Shown: positions 1 through 8,170 of the stretch, in pieces | Position numbering within the stretch: the first letter of the stretch is position 1 | Layout: the number at the start of each line of letters is the position of its first letter | Assembly: GCA_905372275.1 (NCBI GenBank) | Contig: CAJPON010000011.1 | Coordinates: 1 to 31,226 of the forward strand | Origin: Candidatus Saccharimonadota bacterium | GTDB lineage: Bacteria; Patescibacteriota; Saccharimonadia; Saccharimonadales; Saccharimonadaceae | Direction of reading: 5' to 3' | Length of the DNA: 31,226 nucleotides | Made by a program: the position numbers and the translations under genes | Notes under the pieces: model-generated | Told to the model about the DNA's origin: nothing | Database searches by the model: none | Seen by the model: only the letters and a program-made list of their open reading frames with translations

Positions 1-76
1 GGCTCTTTAGCTCAGTTGGTAGAGCAGAGGCCTGAAGAGCCTTGTGTCACTAGTTCGAGTCTAGTAGGAGCCACCA
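1..76 (+). tRNA. tRNA-Phe (anticodon GAA), CCA encoded
   Basis: The sequence folds as a complete cloverleaf. The acceptor stem is GGCTCTT paired with AGGAGCC, the D arm is GCTC/GAGC, the anticodon stem is GAGGC/GCCTT around loop CTGAAGA (anticodon GAA), and the T arm is ACTAG/CTAGT around TTCGAGT. The discriminator is A and CCA is encoded at 74-76. The window begins exactly at the first base, so its promoter is outside. A terminator follows within 10 nt, so this is the last or only gene of its transcript. Confidence 0.97.
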
Positions 77-83
77 GTAAAAT

Positions 84-112
84 ACTCTCCCCGCCGGAGA
101 GTGTTTTTCTTT
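84..112 (+). terminator. Rho-independent terminator of tRNA-Phe
   Basis: A 7-bp stem ACTCTCC/GGAGAGT closes a CCGCC loop and is followed by GTTTTTCTTT. Confidence 0.88.
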
Positions 113-141
113 AGGCTAGAAAGCAGGTATAATAATTTTTA

Positions 142-759
142 ATGAGAAGTATTCAGCGAAAGCAAGTATCTTGGCGCGGGCCGATAATTTTCGGTGTAGT
201 CTTGGTAGCGGTAATTGTCTTGGTGTGCATAGCGACCTACTTTGCATCTCGTTCATCGGGTGGCTACACTGCTGTCAAATTGCAACTAGCTCGTGAAAAA
301 TTCCCTGATATTCAGGTGGATAAGCTGTCGCCGCTACGTGCTCGCGCTATAAATATACTTCGCCAACAATATGACAATCCGCAGCCTGGCCCGTTTTATA
401 GCCAGGGCGAGCGGCAAGACTGGTGCGCAAATTTTGTTAGTTGGGTCAGCCGCCAAGCTGGCGCGCCGCTAACTAATCCGCACAACGGCGGTTGGCGTAT
501 TCCAGGTGTGCGCAGTCTCGAGACGTATTATCGTAACGCTGGTAAGTTCCGCGCCGCAAATAGCGGCTACCAGTTGCAGCCTGGCGACGCTATTATGTAT
601 GATAACGCCAGCCGTCACGGCGAGCACGTAAACTTTGTGCTCAAATACGATAACGGCAAGGTGACGACTATTGGCGGTAACGAGGGCGGCGTGATTAACA
701 TTCAGCAGTCGGATCTCAGCCGCGACGGACCGATTCGCGGTTTTGGGCTGCTAGAATAA
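142..759 (+). CDS. Membrane-anchored CHAP-domain peptidoglycan hydrolase
   Basis: A 205-residue protein with a short basic N-terminus, one membrane helix at about residues 13-35 and an extracytoplasmic C-terminal domain. That domain has CHAP (cysteine-histidine amidohydrolase/peptidase) features: a nucleophile Cys95 in DWCANFVSW, His162 in HGEHVNFV, the QPGDAIMY segment at about 146-153, and a terminal glycine-rich GGNEGG turn. CHAP enzymes cleave peptidoglycan stem peptides or the amide link to the glycan. Here the protein would be tethered outside the membrane, acting on its own wall or a neighbour's. TATAAT at 128-133 ends 8 nt before the ATG and there is no Shine-Dalgarno, so the mRNA is probably leaderless. 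It is monocistronic between the tRNA terminator and the MurF-like gene's own promoter. The family call is firm; the substrate is not. Confidence 0.85.
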   Translation: MRSIQRKQVSWRGPIIFGVVLVAVIVLVCIATYFASRSSGGYTAVKLQLAREKFPDIQVDKLSPLRARAINILRQQYDNPQPGPFYSQGERQDWCANFVSWVSRQAGAPLTNPHNGGWRIPGVRSLETYYRNAGKFRAANSGYQLQPGDAIMYDNASRHGEHVNFVLKYDNGKVTTIGGNEGGVINIQQSDLSRDGPIRGFGLLE

Positions 760-781
760 TGGCGCACATTTCAATTTCTTA

Positions 782-798
782 ACCGTATACGGTATGAT
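782..798 (+). promoter_or_regulatory. 12-bp palindrome abutting the -10 of the MurF-like gene
   Basis: ACCGTATACGGT at 782-793 is a perfect 12-bp palindrome. Its last base is the first base of the -10 hexamer TATGAT (793-798), which ends 6 nt before the ATG at 805. A dyad in this position could be an operator. No regulator gene is identifiable next to it. Confidence 0.5.
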
Positions 799-804
799 AG
801 AATT

Positions 805-2079
805 ATGTTCAAAAAGTATATCAAGAAGAAGCTTCAAAAGTATGTCGTTAAGTACTTTGAGCTGCATCCGCACGTCAGATTGATAGTTGTGGCTGGCAGT
901 GTTGGCAAAACTAGCACCAAGCGTGCTCTCGGCAGGTTGTTATCGCAGCGTTTTCGCGTCCGCATGCACGAGGGTAATCATAATTCAGAAGTGTCGGCGC
1001 CATTGGCGATTCTCGGCATTAACTTACCAGAGAGACTGCATAGCCCATTAGCGTGGCTAGGTGTTTTTAGGGCAGCGCATCGCCGCGTCTATAGTCCGGC
1101 GGATGTCGATGTTATTATTCAAGAATTAGGCGTTGACCATCCAGGCGAGATGATGGATTTCGGCACTTACTTGCGGCCGAATATTGCGCTGGTTACGGCG
1201 ATAACACCTGAACATATGGAATTTTTTGGTTCAATTGAACATGTGGCTCAAGAAGAGCTATTTGTCGCTAAATTTTCTGAGTATACGCTGATTAATCGCG
1301 ATGATATTGACGGGCGATTCGCAGATTTCTTGGAGTCGGCAAACTTTAGCACTTACGGTACGACTGGGCTAGCAGAGTTTCGTTTTGAGCAGCAACAGCT
1401 TGACGAAAATGGCTACAGCGGCACGGTTATTGCCCCTAACGATGTTCGCTTTCCCGCTACTATTAAAGTAGTGGGCGAGCATAGCTTGCGCCCGATCATG
1501 GGGGCAGTTGGCGCGGCAATGATGCTCGGACTGCCAGTAGAAGATATAATACGCGGATTGTCGCTCCTCAAGCCAGTGCCAGGGCGGATGAATTTGCTGC
1601 GTGGCATTGGCGGCGTGACTATTATAGACGACACTTATAATTCTAGCCCGGCAGCGGCTCAGGCGGCGCTGCGAACTCTATACGAGTTCACGGATGTACC
1701 GAGTCGTGTGGCTGTTTTTGGCGATATGCTAGAGCTTGGCGGCAGCAGCCAGGCCGAGCACGAGAAGCTCGGTCGCATGTGCGATCCGAATCTTTTGTCG
1801 TGGGTGGTAGTTGTCGGCGTGGCGGCGACGCAATACTTAGCACCAGCGGCCCGTTCGACAGGCTGCCAAGTTCATGTGGCGCGCAACGCTATCGAAGCTG
1901 GCGAATTCGTCCGTTCAATAACCGAGCCGGGGACGGTAGTGCTGGTCAAAGGCTCGCAGAATGAAATATTCCTCGAAGAATGCGTTAAGGTGCTCTGCGA
2001 CATGACCGAGGACGCTGAATTAGTCCGCCAAAGTGATAAATGGCTAGCTATCAAAGACAAATATTTCCAGCAATTTTAA
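805..2079 (+). CDS. Mur ligase family protein, MurF-like, lacking the N-terminal UDP-substrate domain
   Basis: A 424-residue ATP-dependent ligase. The P-loop GSVGKTSTK is at 31-39, the central domain has EGNHNSE (about 56-62) and ITPEHMEFFGS (about 133-143), and the C-terminal domain opens with PGRMN and IDDTYNSSPAA (about 259-284), the segment most typical of MurF. MurF adds D-Ala-D-Ala to the UDP-MurNAc-tripeptide in the cytoplasm. In usual MurF proteins the P-loop lies roughly 100 residues in, after a UDP-MurNAc-binding domain; here it is at residue 31, so that domain is absent. The substrate may therefore differ, for example a non-UDP-linked acceptor, or another protein may supply the function. 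TATGAT ends 6 nt before the ATG, so the transcript is probably leaderless. Confidence 0.85.
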   Translation: MFKKYIKKKLQKYVVKYFELHPHVRLIVVAGSVGKTSTKRALGRLLSQRFRVRMHEGNHNSEVSAPLAILGINLPERLHSPLAWLGVFRAAHRRVYSPADVDVIIQELGVDHPGEMMDFGTYLRPNIALVTAITPEHMEFFGSIEHVAQEELFVAKFSEYTLINRDDIDGRFADFLESANFSTYGTTGLAEFRFEQQQLDENGYSGTVIAPNDVRFPATIKVVGEHSLRPIMGAVGAAMMLGLPVEDIIRGLSLLKPVPGRMNLLRGIGGVTIIDDTYNSSPAAAQAALRTLYEFTDVPSRVAVFGDMLELGGSSQAEHEKLGRMCDPNLLSWVVVVGVAATQYLAPAARSTGCQVHVARNAIEAGEFVRSITEPGTVVLVKGSQNEIFLEECVKVLCDMTEDAELVRQSDKWLAIKDKYFQQF

Positions 2080-2086
2080 TCATGTG

Positions 2087-2117
2087 TATAATAGGTTTAA
2101 GTTAAGGAGTAAAGGAG
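2087..2117 (+). promoter_or_regulatory. Promoter -10 and SD of the lysine-rich membrane protein
   Basis: TGTGTATAAT carries an extended -10 (TATAAT at 2087-2092). A Shine-Dalgarno TAAAGGAG at about 2110-2117 precedes the ATG at 2127, giving an ordinary leader of about 28 nt, unlike the leaderless genes on either side. Confidence 0.65.
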
Positions 2118-2126
2118 CAGCTAGCA

Positions 2127-3497
2127 ATGAAACAAGACGGTGCGCCAAAGAAGCCGAAAACCACTAAAAAGAAGGTTTCTGACAAGCCCAAAACCAAGAC
2201 CAAAACCGAGACCAGTAAAAAAGCTAAAGTTTCAACAAGCACGACGACACCAGCGCCAGCGCCCGCCGAACAATCCGCTGCAAAATCCAGTGTTGTAAAT
2301 GCTGCGACAGAACAGCCAGCCGCCGCTCCGGTTGCCGCCAATCAGACTGTGGCTCAACCTATAGCTCAGCCAGCGTTGCCGCCGCAGATGGCGATGGGCC
2401 AGCGAAAGTCTAAAGCAGGCTTGATCATTGCTATTTGCGCCGCAATATTAGTTGTGCTGCTGGCGATTGCTGGCGCTACTGCTTATGCGTTTTATCAGAA
2501 GCCAGAAAACGTCTTGCTCGATGCGGTTAGCAAATTGCCGCTGGCTACCAAAGTCTCGACTAAAACTACCGTGAACTCAAACTTTTCCTATGAAGCCGAC
2601 GGCGTGAAAATTAAGTTCAAGAAATTTACATTTGATACTGGCGCTGAAAATACGCCGAAATTTGACGCAAATGCCGAGTTAGTTCTAGAGGTGAATGGCA
2701 AGGAAATGTCTCTCAAGGCTAGCGGTTTGGTAACTGACAACGGCACGGTCTATTTCAAGGATAATATCGTATCAAGTATCAAGGAGACGTTGTCTATATT
2801 ACATCAAAAGCTGCCAGCTCAGGCTGAAAAACATCTGAAAAAGATTGACGGCAAATGGGCAAAATATTCGCTAGCCGATGCTCGCAAGCAGGATAAAAAA
2901 TCAGCCGATCAGCTGCAATGTGCGATTGATGCTTACAAAAAATACTCCAAAGACGACAAAGCTAAGCATCAAATCTCCAGCGTTTACAAAAAACATCCAT
3001 TTATAATTATCGACAAAGAAGTTAAGTCGCAAAATGGTAATTTTGGCTACGACGTATCAGTTGATGACGACAAAGCAGAGGCTTTCTGGAAGGATTTTCG
3101 AGAAACCTCTTTCGCTAAAAGCGTTGAATCTTGCGCGCCGAACGTTTCGTCTTCGTCGTCTGATACTTACAAGTCTGCCAAAAAAGCCAAATCAAAAGCC
3201 GACGCTACCATGACCGTTTGGGTATCGCAATGGTCGCATGAACTGCGCGGCGTTGACGTTAAGGCCACTAACCTTAAGACCGATAGCCGTTCCGACAAAA
3301 ACTACAATGTTAGCGCCAAAACAGTTATTGATTTTAGCAAAGGTTCGCAGGTCGCTGTTCCAAGCGATGCCATAAGCGCTGAAGAGTGGGCAAGGGCGAT
3401 CAGCCAATCTTTTCAATCGGTAGCTGGCGGTAGTTATTTATCTGCGCCAACCGTTGATACTGATAATGATTTAGAATATGGCGATTACGACGATTAA
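2127..3497 (+). CDS. Hypothetical bitopic membrane protein with lysine/proline/alanine-rich cytoplasmic tail
   Basis: A 456-residue protein of unrecognised family. Residues 1-95 are low-complexity: Lys/Thr-rich first, then Ala/Pro/Gln-rich. One membrane helix follows at about 97-122, and the last 330 residues are predicted outside. The outer part is Lys- and Ser-rich, has alternating short strand-like segments (for example GVKIKFKKFTFDT and NAELVLEVNGKEMSLKASG), two cysteines that could form a disulfide (in QLQCAID and ESCAPN), and an acidic tail ending EYGDYDD. The outer domain resembles secreted lipoprotein-like beta folds only in general character, so no function is assigned. It has a clear SD (AAAGGAG) 9 nt upstream of the ATG. 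Its basic N-tail resembles that of the MIP channel at 15.4-16.4 kb. Confidence 0.8.
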   Translation: MKQDGAPKKPKTTKKKVSDKPKTKTKTETSKKAKVSTSTTTPAPAPAEQSAAKSSVVNAATEQPAAAPVAANQTVAQPIAQPALPPQMAMGQRKSKAGLIIAICAAILVVLLAIAGATAYAFYQKPENVLLDAVSKLPLATKVSTKTTVNSNFSYEADGVKIKFKKFTFDTGAENTPKFDANAELVLEVNGKEMSLKASGLVTDNGTVYFKDNIVSSIKETLSILHQKLPAQAEKHLKKIDGKWAKYSLADARKQDKKSADQLQCAIDAYKKYSKDDKAKHQISSVYKKHPFIIIDKEVKSQNGNFGYDVSVDDDKAEAFWKDFRETSFAKSVESCAPNVSSSSSDTYKSAKKAKSKADATMTVWVSQWSHELRGVDVKATNLKTDSRSDKNYNVSAKTVIDFSKGSQVAVPSDAISAEEWARAISQSFQSVAGGSYLSAPTVDTDNDLEYGDYDD

Positions 3498-3539
3498 TTA
3501 CTAGAACCAGCTGTGTTTTATCTGTTATACTGATAGTTG

Positions 3540-5969
3540 ATGAGACACTATAACCCTTCTGAAATTGAGCCGAAATGGCAGCAAATCTGGGCGGATGACC
3601 AGCGTTATCATACGAACGAGTCAAGCGCCAAGCCAAAATACTATGTGACGGGCATGTTTCCGTATCCAAGCGGCGCAGGCATGCATACCGGCCACTTTAT
3701 GGAGCATTCCATTGTCGATGCGGTGGCGCGTTTTCGCCGGGCGCTCGGCTACAACGTAATGTATCCGATTGGCTGGGATAGCTTTGGTTTGCCGGCCGAG
3801 AATTACGCTATCAAAACTGGCCGCAAACCTCGAGAAACTACCGCTGATAATATTGCGAATTTCAAAAAACAATTGCGCAGTGTCGGTGCTAGTATCGATT
3901 GGTCGCGCGAGATCAATACCAGTGACCCAGAATACTACAAGTGGACGCAGTGGATATTCACTAAGCTGTTTGAAAAGGATTTAGCCTATCAAAAAGAATC
4001 GCTGCAATGGTGGTGTCCAAAAGATAAGACAGTTCTCGCCAACGAGCAAGTGATTGACGGCAAATGCTGGCGCTGTGACTCGGTTGTTGTCAAGAAGTCG
4101 ATGAAACAGTGGTTCTTCCGGATTACTGCTTATGCCGAGCAGCTGCTTGCCGAGCTGCCAGAGATGGATTGGCCCGACAAAATCAAAATTGCACAGACTA
4201 ACTGGATTGGCAAAAGCGAAGGCGCTGAGATTACTTTTCAAGTTGATGGCAGCGATGATACGATAACCGTTTTCTCGACGCGTCCTGATACGATCTTTGG
4301 CGCAACCTTTCTGGTGTTAGCGCCCGAGCATCCATTGGCACGCACGCTGTTGACCGATGAAACGCGCGAATTAGTCGAGAACTATATTGATGATGCTGTC
4401 AAGAAGTCAGAGATTGAGCGCAGCAACGACACCAAAGAAAAAACAGGTGTTTTTAGCGGCAGTTATGCCATCAACCCGGCGACTGGCCAAAAGATTCCAA
4501 TTTGGATTGCTGATTATGTTCTGGGGGGCTATGGCACTGGTGCGGTGATGGGCGTGCCAGCGCATGACGACCGCGACTTTGCTTTTGCTGAAAAATTTGA
4601 GCTGCCGGTCGTTGAGGTCATAGAGAGGCCTGAGGATGACATTGACACCGACGTTTGCTATCACGGCGAAGGGGTTTTGGTGAATTCTGGGGCTTTCGAT
4701 GGTACGCGCAGCGAGGATGCTCGCGAGCAAATTGTCGCTTGGCTCGAGCAAGAGGGTAAAGGCAAGTCGCAAATTACTTACAAAATGCGCGATTGGCTGA
4801 TCAGCCGCCAGCGCTATTGGGGCGCGCCGATTCCGATTATTTATTGTCCGGAGCACGGTGCAGTGCCAGTTCCAGAAAGTGATTTGCCAGTATTACTGCC
4901 AGACGTCGATGATTTTCAGCCGCGAGGCGACGGCAAATCAGTCTTGGCGGCGCAAGAAGACTGGGTGCAGACGACTTGTCCGGTTTGCGGCTCCCCAGCT
5001 CGGCGCGAAACTGACACGATGGACGGTTACGCTTGCAGTAGCTGGTATTTGCTGCGGTATACCGATCCGCATAATACGCAGCAGGCTTGGGCGCCAGACA
5101 AGGCAAATTATTGGGCGCCGCTCGATATGTATGTCGGCGGCGATCACGCGACGGCCCATTTGCTGTATGTGCGCTTTTGGACGCACGTCTTCTGCGAGCT
5201 TGGGTTGACGGATTTTGCCGAACCAGTAAAAAAGCTGGTTTACCATGGTTTGATTCAAGCCGAGGACGGCCGCAAAATGAGCAAAAGCCTCGGTAATGTC
5301 GTTGATCCGCTCGAAGTCATCAACGCCGGCTATGGCGCTGACGCCCTGCGCACATTTGAACTATTCCTGGGGCCGATTAACGAGAACTCTAGCTGGAACA
5401 GCCGTGGCATTGCTGGTGTTTATCGTTTTCTTAATCGCTTGTGGACGCTAGTGCAAGAATTTGACGACAGCGACAAAACCGGTACGTCTGATACTCAGAA
5501 GCTTGATACCATTATTAATTCTACTACCAAGAAAGTCACCGATGACATTCATCGGCTTAGCTTTAATACGGCGATTGCAGCACTGATGGAATGCGTGAAT
5601 GATTTGTACAAATTGAAAGTGGCGGGCTACAGCGAAGATTGGCGCTCGCATCTCAAGATGCTAGTGCAGCTAGTGCAGCCGTTCGCGCCGCATATGGCTG
5701 CCGAATTGTGGCAGCAGCTAGGCGAAACTTCGCAGCTCGATTTTGCCGCTTGGCCTGCCTGGGATAATGCTAAGATTGCCAGCGACAGCTTGCTCATTAT
5801 CGTGCAAGTCAATGGCAAACTGCGCGCTAAACTCGAGGTCGCTGCTGATGCTAGTGAAGAGCAGATCAAGGAGCTAGCGCTAGCTGACGCCAATGTCCAG
5901 AAATTCGTGCTGGCTGAGCCGAAGAAGATTATTTACGTCAAAGGCAAGCTCGTCAATATCGTGGCGTGA
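3540..5969 (+). CDS. leuS: Leucyl-tRNA synthetase
   Basis: An 809-residue class I synthetase charging tRNA-Leu. The HIGH-type signature is HTGH (residues 49-52, after PYPSGAGM). The CP1 editing domain shows the characteristic TRPDTIFGATF, a zinc-type CPVCG segment is near residue 480, and KMSKS is at 579-583. The anticodon-binding and C-terminal domains are present, and the length is normal for a bacterial LeuRS. An in-frame TTG lies one codon upstream, but the ATG at 3540 is preferred. TATACT at 3526-3531 ends 8 nt before it and there is no SD, so the transcript is probably leaderless. No T-box leader is present. A strong promoter facing back into its 3' end lies downstream at 6051-6079. Confidence 0.98.
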   Translation: MRHYNPSEIEPKWQQIWADDQRYHTNESSAKPKYYVTGMFPYPSGAGMHTGHFMEHSIVDAVARFRRALGYNVMYPIGWDSFGLPAENYAIKTGRKPRETTADNIANFKKQLRSVGASIDWSREINTSDPEYYKWTQWIFTKLFEKDLAYQKESLQWWCPKDKTVLANEQVIDGKCWRCDSVVVKKSMKQWFFRITAYAEQLLAELPEMDWPDKIKIAQTNWIGKSEGAEITFQVDGSDDTITVFSTRPDTIFGATFLVLAPEHPLARTLLTDETRELVENYIDDAVKKSEIERSNDTKEKTGVFSGSYAINPATGQKIPIWIADYVLGGYGTGAVMGVPAHDDRDFAFAEKFELPVVEVIERPEDDIDTDVCYHGEGVLVNSGAFDGTRSEDAREQIVAWLEQEGKGKSQITYKMRDWLISRQRYWGAPIPIIYCPEHGAVPVPESDLPVLLPDVDDFQPRGDGKSVLAAQEDWVQTTCPVCGSPARRETDTMDGYACSSWYLLRYTDPHNTQQAWAPDKANYWAPLDMYVGGDHATAHLLYVRFWTHVFCELGLTDFAEPVKKLVYHGLIQAEDGRKMSKSLGNVVDPLEVINAGYGADALRTFELFLGPINENSSWNSRGIAGVYRFLNRLWTLVQEFDDSDKTGTSDTQKLDTIINSTTKKVTDDIHRLSFNTAIAALMECVNDLYKLKVAGYSEDWRSHLKMLVQLVQPFAPHMAAELWQQLGETSQLDFAAWPAWDNAKIASDSLLIIVQVNGKLRAKLEVAADASEEQIKELALADANVQKFVLAEPKKIIYVKGKLVNIVA

Positions 5970-6050
5970 TCCTATCCTTGCAAGCTTACAAATGGTAAGT
6001 AGCGGTTTCTAGCCCTATACACTATTACTTTGTTCATGACTTATAGTCTT

Positions 6051-6079
6051 ATTATAACATAACCGATATAAAAAGTCAA
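6051..6079 (-). promoter_or_regulatory. Minus-strand promoter facing the 3' end of leuS
   Basis: On the minus strand, TTGACT (6079-6074), a 17-bp spacer and TATAAT (6056-6051) form a near-consensus promoter. Transcription would start near 6044 and run through 6043-5970 into the leuS coding region in antisense. The only ORF just downstream is a 21-codon ATG ORF (6038-5973) with no SD. No gene on the minus strand otherwise explains this promoter. Confidence 0.6.
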
Positions 6080-6114
6080 TAACTAAACTATGATAAAGCC
6101 ACAATGTCAAATAC

Positions 6115-6143
6115 TTGAGAAAAGCCTCGCTTTAGCGTATAAT
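6115..6143 (+). promoter_or_regulatory. Promoter of the rpmF-nusB-NUDIX-rnc run
   Basis: TTGAGA (6115-6120), a 17-bp spacer and TATAAT (6138-6143) precede rpmF. A leader of about 32 nt with SD GAAGGAG follows. Confidence 0.8.
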
Positions 6144-6181
6144 ACTACTAAGTTTATACAAACCGAGAAGGAGAACATTTC

Positions 6182-6328
6182 ATGGCACAGCCAAAGAAAC
6201 AATCAAGTCCTCGCAAGACTGGTATGCGTCGCAGCCATCTTGTCGAGAAGTTAGCCAAGCGCGTTAACGGCCATTCGCCAGTCAAAGTGTTGATTGGCAA
6301 GAAAAAATCATCAACCAAGCAGAAATAA
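6182..6328 (+). CDS. rpmF: Large ribosomal subunit protein bL32
   Basis: A 48-residue basic protein beginning MAQPKKQSSPRKTGMRRSH, which matches the conserved bL32 N-terminus (MAVPK..., then R-GMRRSH). It is a structural protein of the 50S subunit. The two CxxC zinc-binding pairs of many bL32 proteins are absent, so this is a zinc-independent form with a lysine-rich tail. The SD GAAGGAG lies 8 nt upstream. It is the first gene of a collinear group with nusB, a NUDIX gene and rnc; rpmF next to rnc is a common bacterial arrangement. Confidence 0.9.
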   Translation: MAQPKKQSSPRKTGMRRSHLVEKLAKRVNGHSPVKVLIGKKKSSTKQK

Positions 6329-6374
6329 CCGTTTCAAATAAAAACGGTGAAATAATAAGAGGAAACAAACGCGA

Positions 6375-6851
6375 ATGGCATCGAATAGACATCTTGGTCG
6401 GATTGTTGCGCTGCAAGCGCTATACGAATTGGAATTGCGCCGGCAGTCTGGCGACAACAGTGCCGCGTTAGACGATATCTTGAGGCGCGACGTCGAGCGT
6501 TACCGTTCGGCGATTGACGACATCGCTTTCGTAGAAGGATTGGCTAGCGGTGTTGTTAGCCAGCAGGAGGAGCTTGACCGGCAGCTGCAGCCGATTGCGC
6601 CCGAGTGGCCAATTACGCAGATAGCGCGGATCGACAGGGTAATCTTGCGGATTGGCCTGTACGAATTACTGCATCATCAAGATACCGTACCGCCGCGCGT
6701 CGCCATCAACGAAGCGATTGAGCTAGCCAAAGCGTTTGGTTCTGATAATTCGAGCAAGTTTGTTAACGGCGTACTGGGTACTGCTTATCGCAAATTTGTC
6801 GAGGAAGGGTCAGATAATGCCAAAGCCGAAGGCCAACAAAAGCAAGTTTGA
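6375..6851 (+). CDS. nusB: Transcription antitermination protein NusB
   Basis: A 158-residue, mostly helical protein. It starts RHLGRIVALQALYELELRR, the typical NusB first helix, and ends with INEAIELAKAFGSDNSSKFVNGVLGTAYR, the hallmark C-terminal helix pair. NusB with NusE (S10) binds boxA RNA and prevents termination in rRNA operons. A purine-rich AAGAGGAAA lies upstream. Its last 35 nt overlap the start of the next gene, indicating translational coupling. Confidence 0.95.
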   Translation: MASNRHLGRIVALQALYELELRRQSGDNSAALDDILRRDVERYRSAIDDIAFVEGLASGVVSQQEELDRQLQPIAPEWPITQIARIDRVILRIGLYELLHHQDTVPPRVAINEAIELAKAFGSDNSSKFVNGVLGTAYRKFVEEGSDNAKAEGQQKQV

Positions 6852-7326
6852 TCATATACGCAAATATTTAACAAAGTCGCGTTCGGCGTCTATCCAAGAA
6901 ATCGTTCGCGAGCCGACTAGCGGCGGCGTGATTTTCCGTCACGGCGAGTCGGGTATCGAGATTTTACTGATTCAGGATGCCAAAGACCGCTGGACAATTC
7001 CCAAAGGCCACATCGAGGAGGGCGAGACAGCCGTGCAGACTGCTCGCCGCGAAATTGGCGAGGAAGCTGGCTTGCACGACGTCGATATGCTAGGCTGGCT
7101 GGGCAAAATTCATTTCCGCTATCGACGCCTCGATAAGCTCGTCTTGATGACGACGCAAATTTATTTGGTGCGCGTTCGTACTAGCGGCGATGAAATCCAG
7201 AAAGAGGATTGGATGAAAGGTATCAAATGGTTCCCGTTCAACGAGGCGCTCGATCTGATCGAATACGAAGACATCGCCAAGCTAATGCTGAAAGCTAAAA
7301 CGCGGATCCGCCAAGAAAACTTATAA
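6817..7326 (+). CDS. NUDIX hydrolase
   Basis: A 169-residue protein. The NUDIX box spans about residues 64-86 and fits GX5EX7REUXEEXGU (GHIEEGE... RREIGEEAGL). NUDIX enzymes hydrolyse nucleoside diphosphates linked to another moiety, such as damaged NTPs, sugar nucleotides or dinucleoside polyphosphates; the substrate cannot be read from the sequence. The frame is open further upstream, but the ATG at 6817 is preferred because GAGGAAGG lies just before it and it overlaps nusB by only 35 nt. The first 20 residues are a lysine-rich extension. Confidence 0.92.
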   Translation: MPKPKANKSKFDHIRKYLTKSRSASIQEIVREPTSGGVIFRHGESGIEILLIQDAKDRWTIPKGHIEEGETAVQTARREIGEEAGLHDVDMLGWLGKIHFRYRRLDKLVLMTTQIYLVRVRTSGDEIQKEDWMKGIKWFPFNEALDLIEYEDIAKLMLKAKTRIRQENL

Positions 7327-7353
7327 ACTTACAAAATACGAAAAGGAGGAAAG

Positions 7354-8064
7354 ATGAGTGGTATGCCAACCGGGCCGTACCAAGATTGGGCGAAGCAGAA
7401 ATTAGGTTTTGAATATAATGACATTCAGCTTCTGATTACTGCTTTGACACATCGCAGCTACGTCAACGAGCACAAAAAATCGGTGAGCGAGCACAATGAG
7501 CGTTTAGAATTTCTGGGCGACGCCGTGCTAGAGCTGGTGGTGACAGATTATCTGTATAAACATTATAGCGAGCCGGAAGGAATCCTGACTAGCTGGCGGG
7601 CGGCGCTAGTTAACACCACTAGCAACGCTAAATCTGGCGAAGAGCTTGGTTATGAGCCATTGGTGCGGATGAGCCGCGGCGAGAAGCATGGCTCCGAGCG
7701 GGCGCGCCATCAAATTCTAGCCAATGCTTACGAAGCAGTGATCGGTTCGATTTATTTGGAGCGCGGCTATGATGCCGCGGCGGCCTTTATCGAGAAGCAT
7801 ACTATCAGTAAGCTTGACGGGATTTTAGAGAGCGGCTCTTGGCGCGATCCTAAAAGCCATCTGCAAGAAATCAGCCAGCGCGTCGACGGCGCTACGCCAG
7901 TCTACAAAGTCATCGCCGAAGACGGCCCAGATCACGACAAGGTTTTCACACTCGGCGCTTATGTTGGCGACAAACTGATGGGTAAAGGCATCGGCCCTAG
8001 CAAACAAACCGCCCAGCAGCAAGCCGCCCGGGCAGCGCTGGAAGAGTATAAGAAACGACAATAA
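7354..8064 (+). CDS. rnc: Ribonuclease III
   Basis: A 236-residue endonuclease for double-stranded RNA (rRNA processing and mRNA turnover). The RNase III domain has the signature NERLEFLGDAVLE at 48-60 and the second acidic cluster LANAYEAVIGSIYLE near residue 125-139. A double-stranded RNA-binding domain follows from about residue 165 to the end. The second cluster reads LAN where E. coli has LAD (Asp114), while the following Glu is kept, so one of four metal-site acids is replaced by Asn. AAAGGAGGAAAG gives a strong SD. It is the last gene of its run, and it is convergent with minus-strand unit A, whose terminator T-run overlaps the rnc stop codon. Confidence 0.97.
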   Translation: MSGMPTGPYQDWAKQKLGFEYNDIQLLITALTHRSYVNEHKKSVSEHNERLEFLGDAVLELVVTDYLYKHYSEPEGILTSWRAALVNTTSNAKSGEELGYEPLVRMSRGEKHGSERARHQILANAYEAVIGSIYLERGYDAAAAFIEKHTISKLDGILESGSWRDPKSHLQEISQRVDGATPVYKVIAEDGPDHDKVFTLGAYVGDKLMGKGIGPSKQTAQQQAARAALEEYKKRQ

Positions 8065-8082
8065 AAAAGCCTGTTTCCAGGC
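8062..8082 (-). terminator. Terminator of small-ORF unit A (minus strand)
   Basis: Read on the minus strand, GCCTG-GAAA-CAGGC is followed directly by TTTTTTAT. On the plus strand no T-run follows, so it terminates unit A rather than rnc. The T-run reaches the rnc stop codon. Confidence 0.8.
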
Positions 8083-8110
8083 ATAAAATTATTAACTAAT
8101 TTGAAGTTGT

Positions 8111-8160
8111 GATTGCCCGCAGCCGGACTGCGCAGGAGCTAGGCTCGACTGCGGGCAATC
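8111..8160 (-). other. Long 3' stem-loop of unit A
   Basis: GATTGCCCGCAG (8111-8122) and CTGCGGGCAATC (8149-8160) form a perfect 12-bp stem around 26 nt that themselves contain the palindrome CTGCGCAG and hairpin GAGC-TAG-GCTC. It lies between the unit A stop codon and its terminator. The layout, a long closing stem around two short hairpins, resembles the larger element at 10006-10117 after unit B. Confidence 0.75.
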
Positions 8161-8170
8161 TGGCTACGGG

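Noticed and set aside
4407..4856. 149-codon minus-strand frame inside leuS
   Set aside because: It is antisense to a conserved synthetase domain with no start signals.
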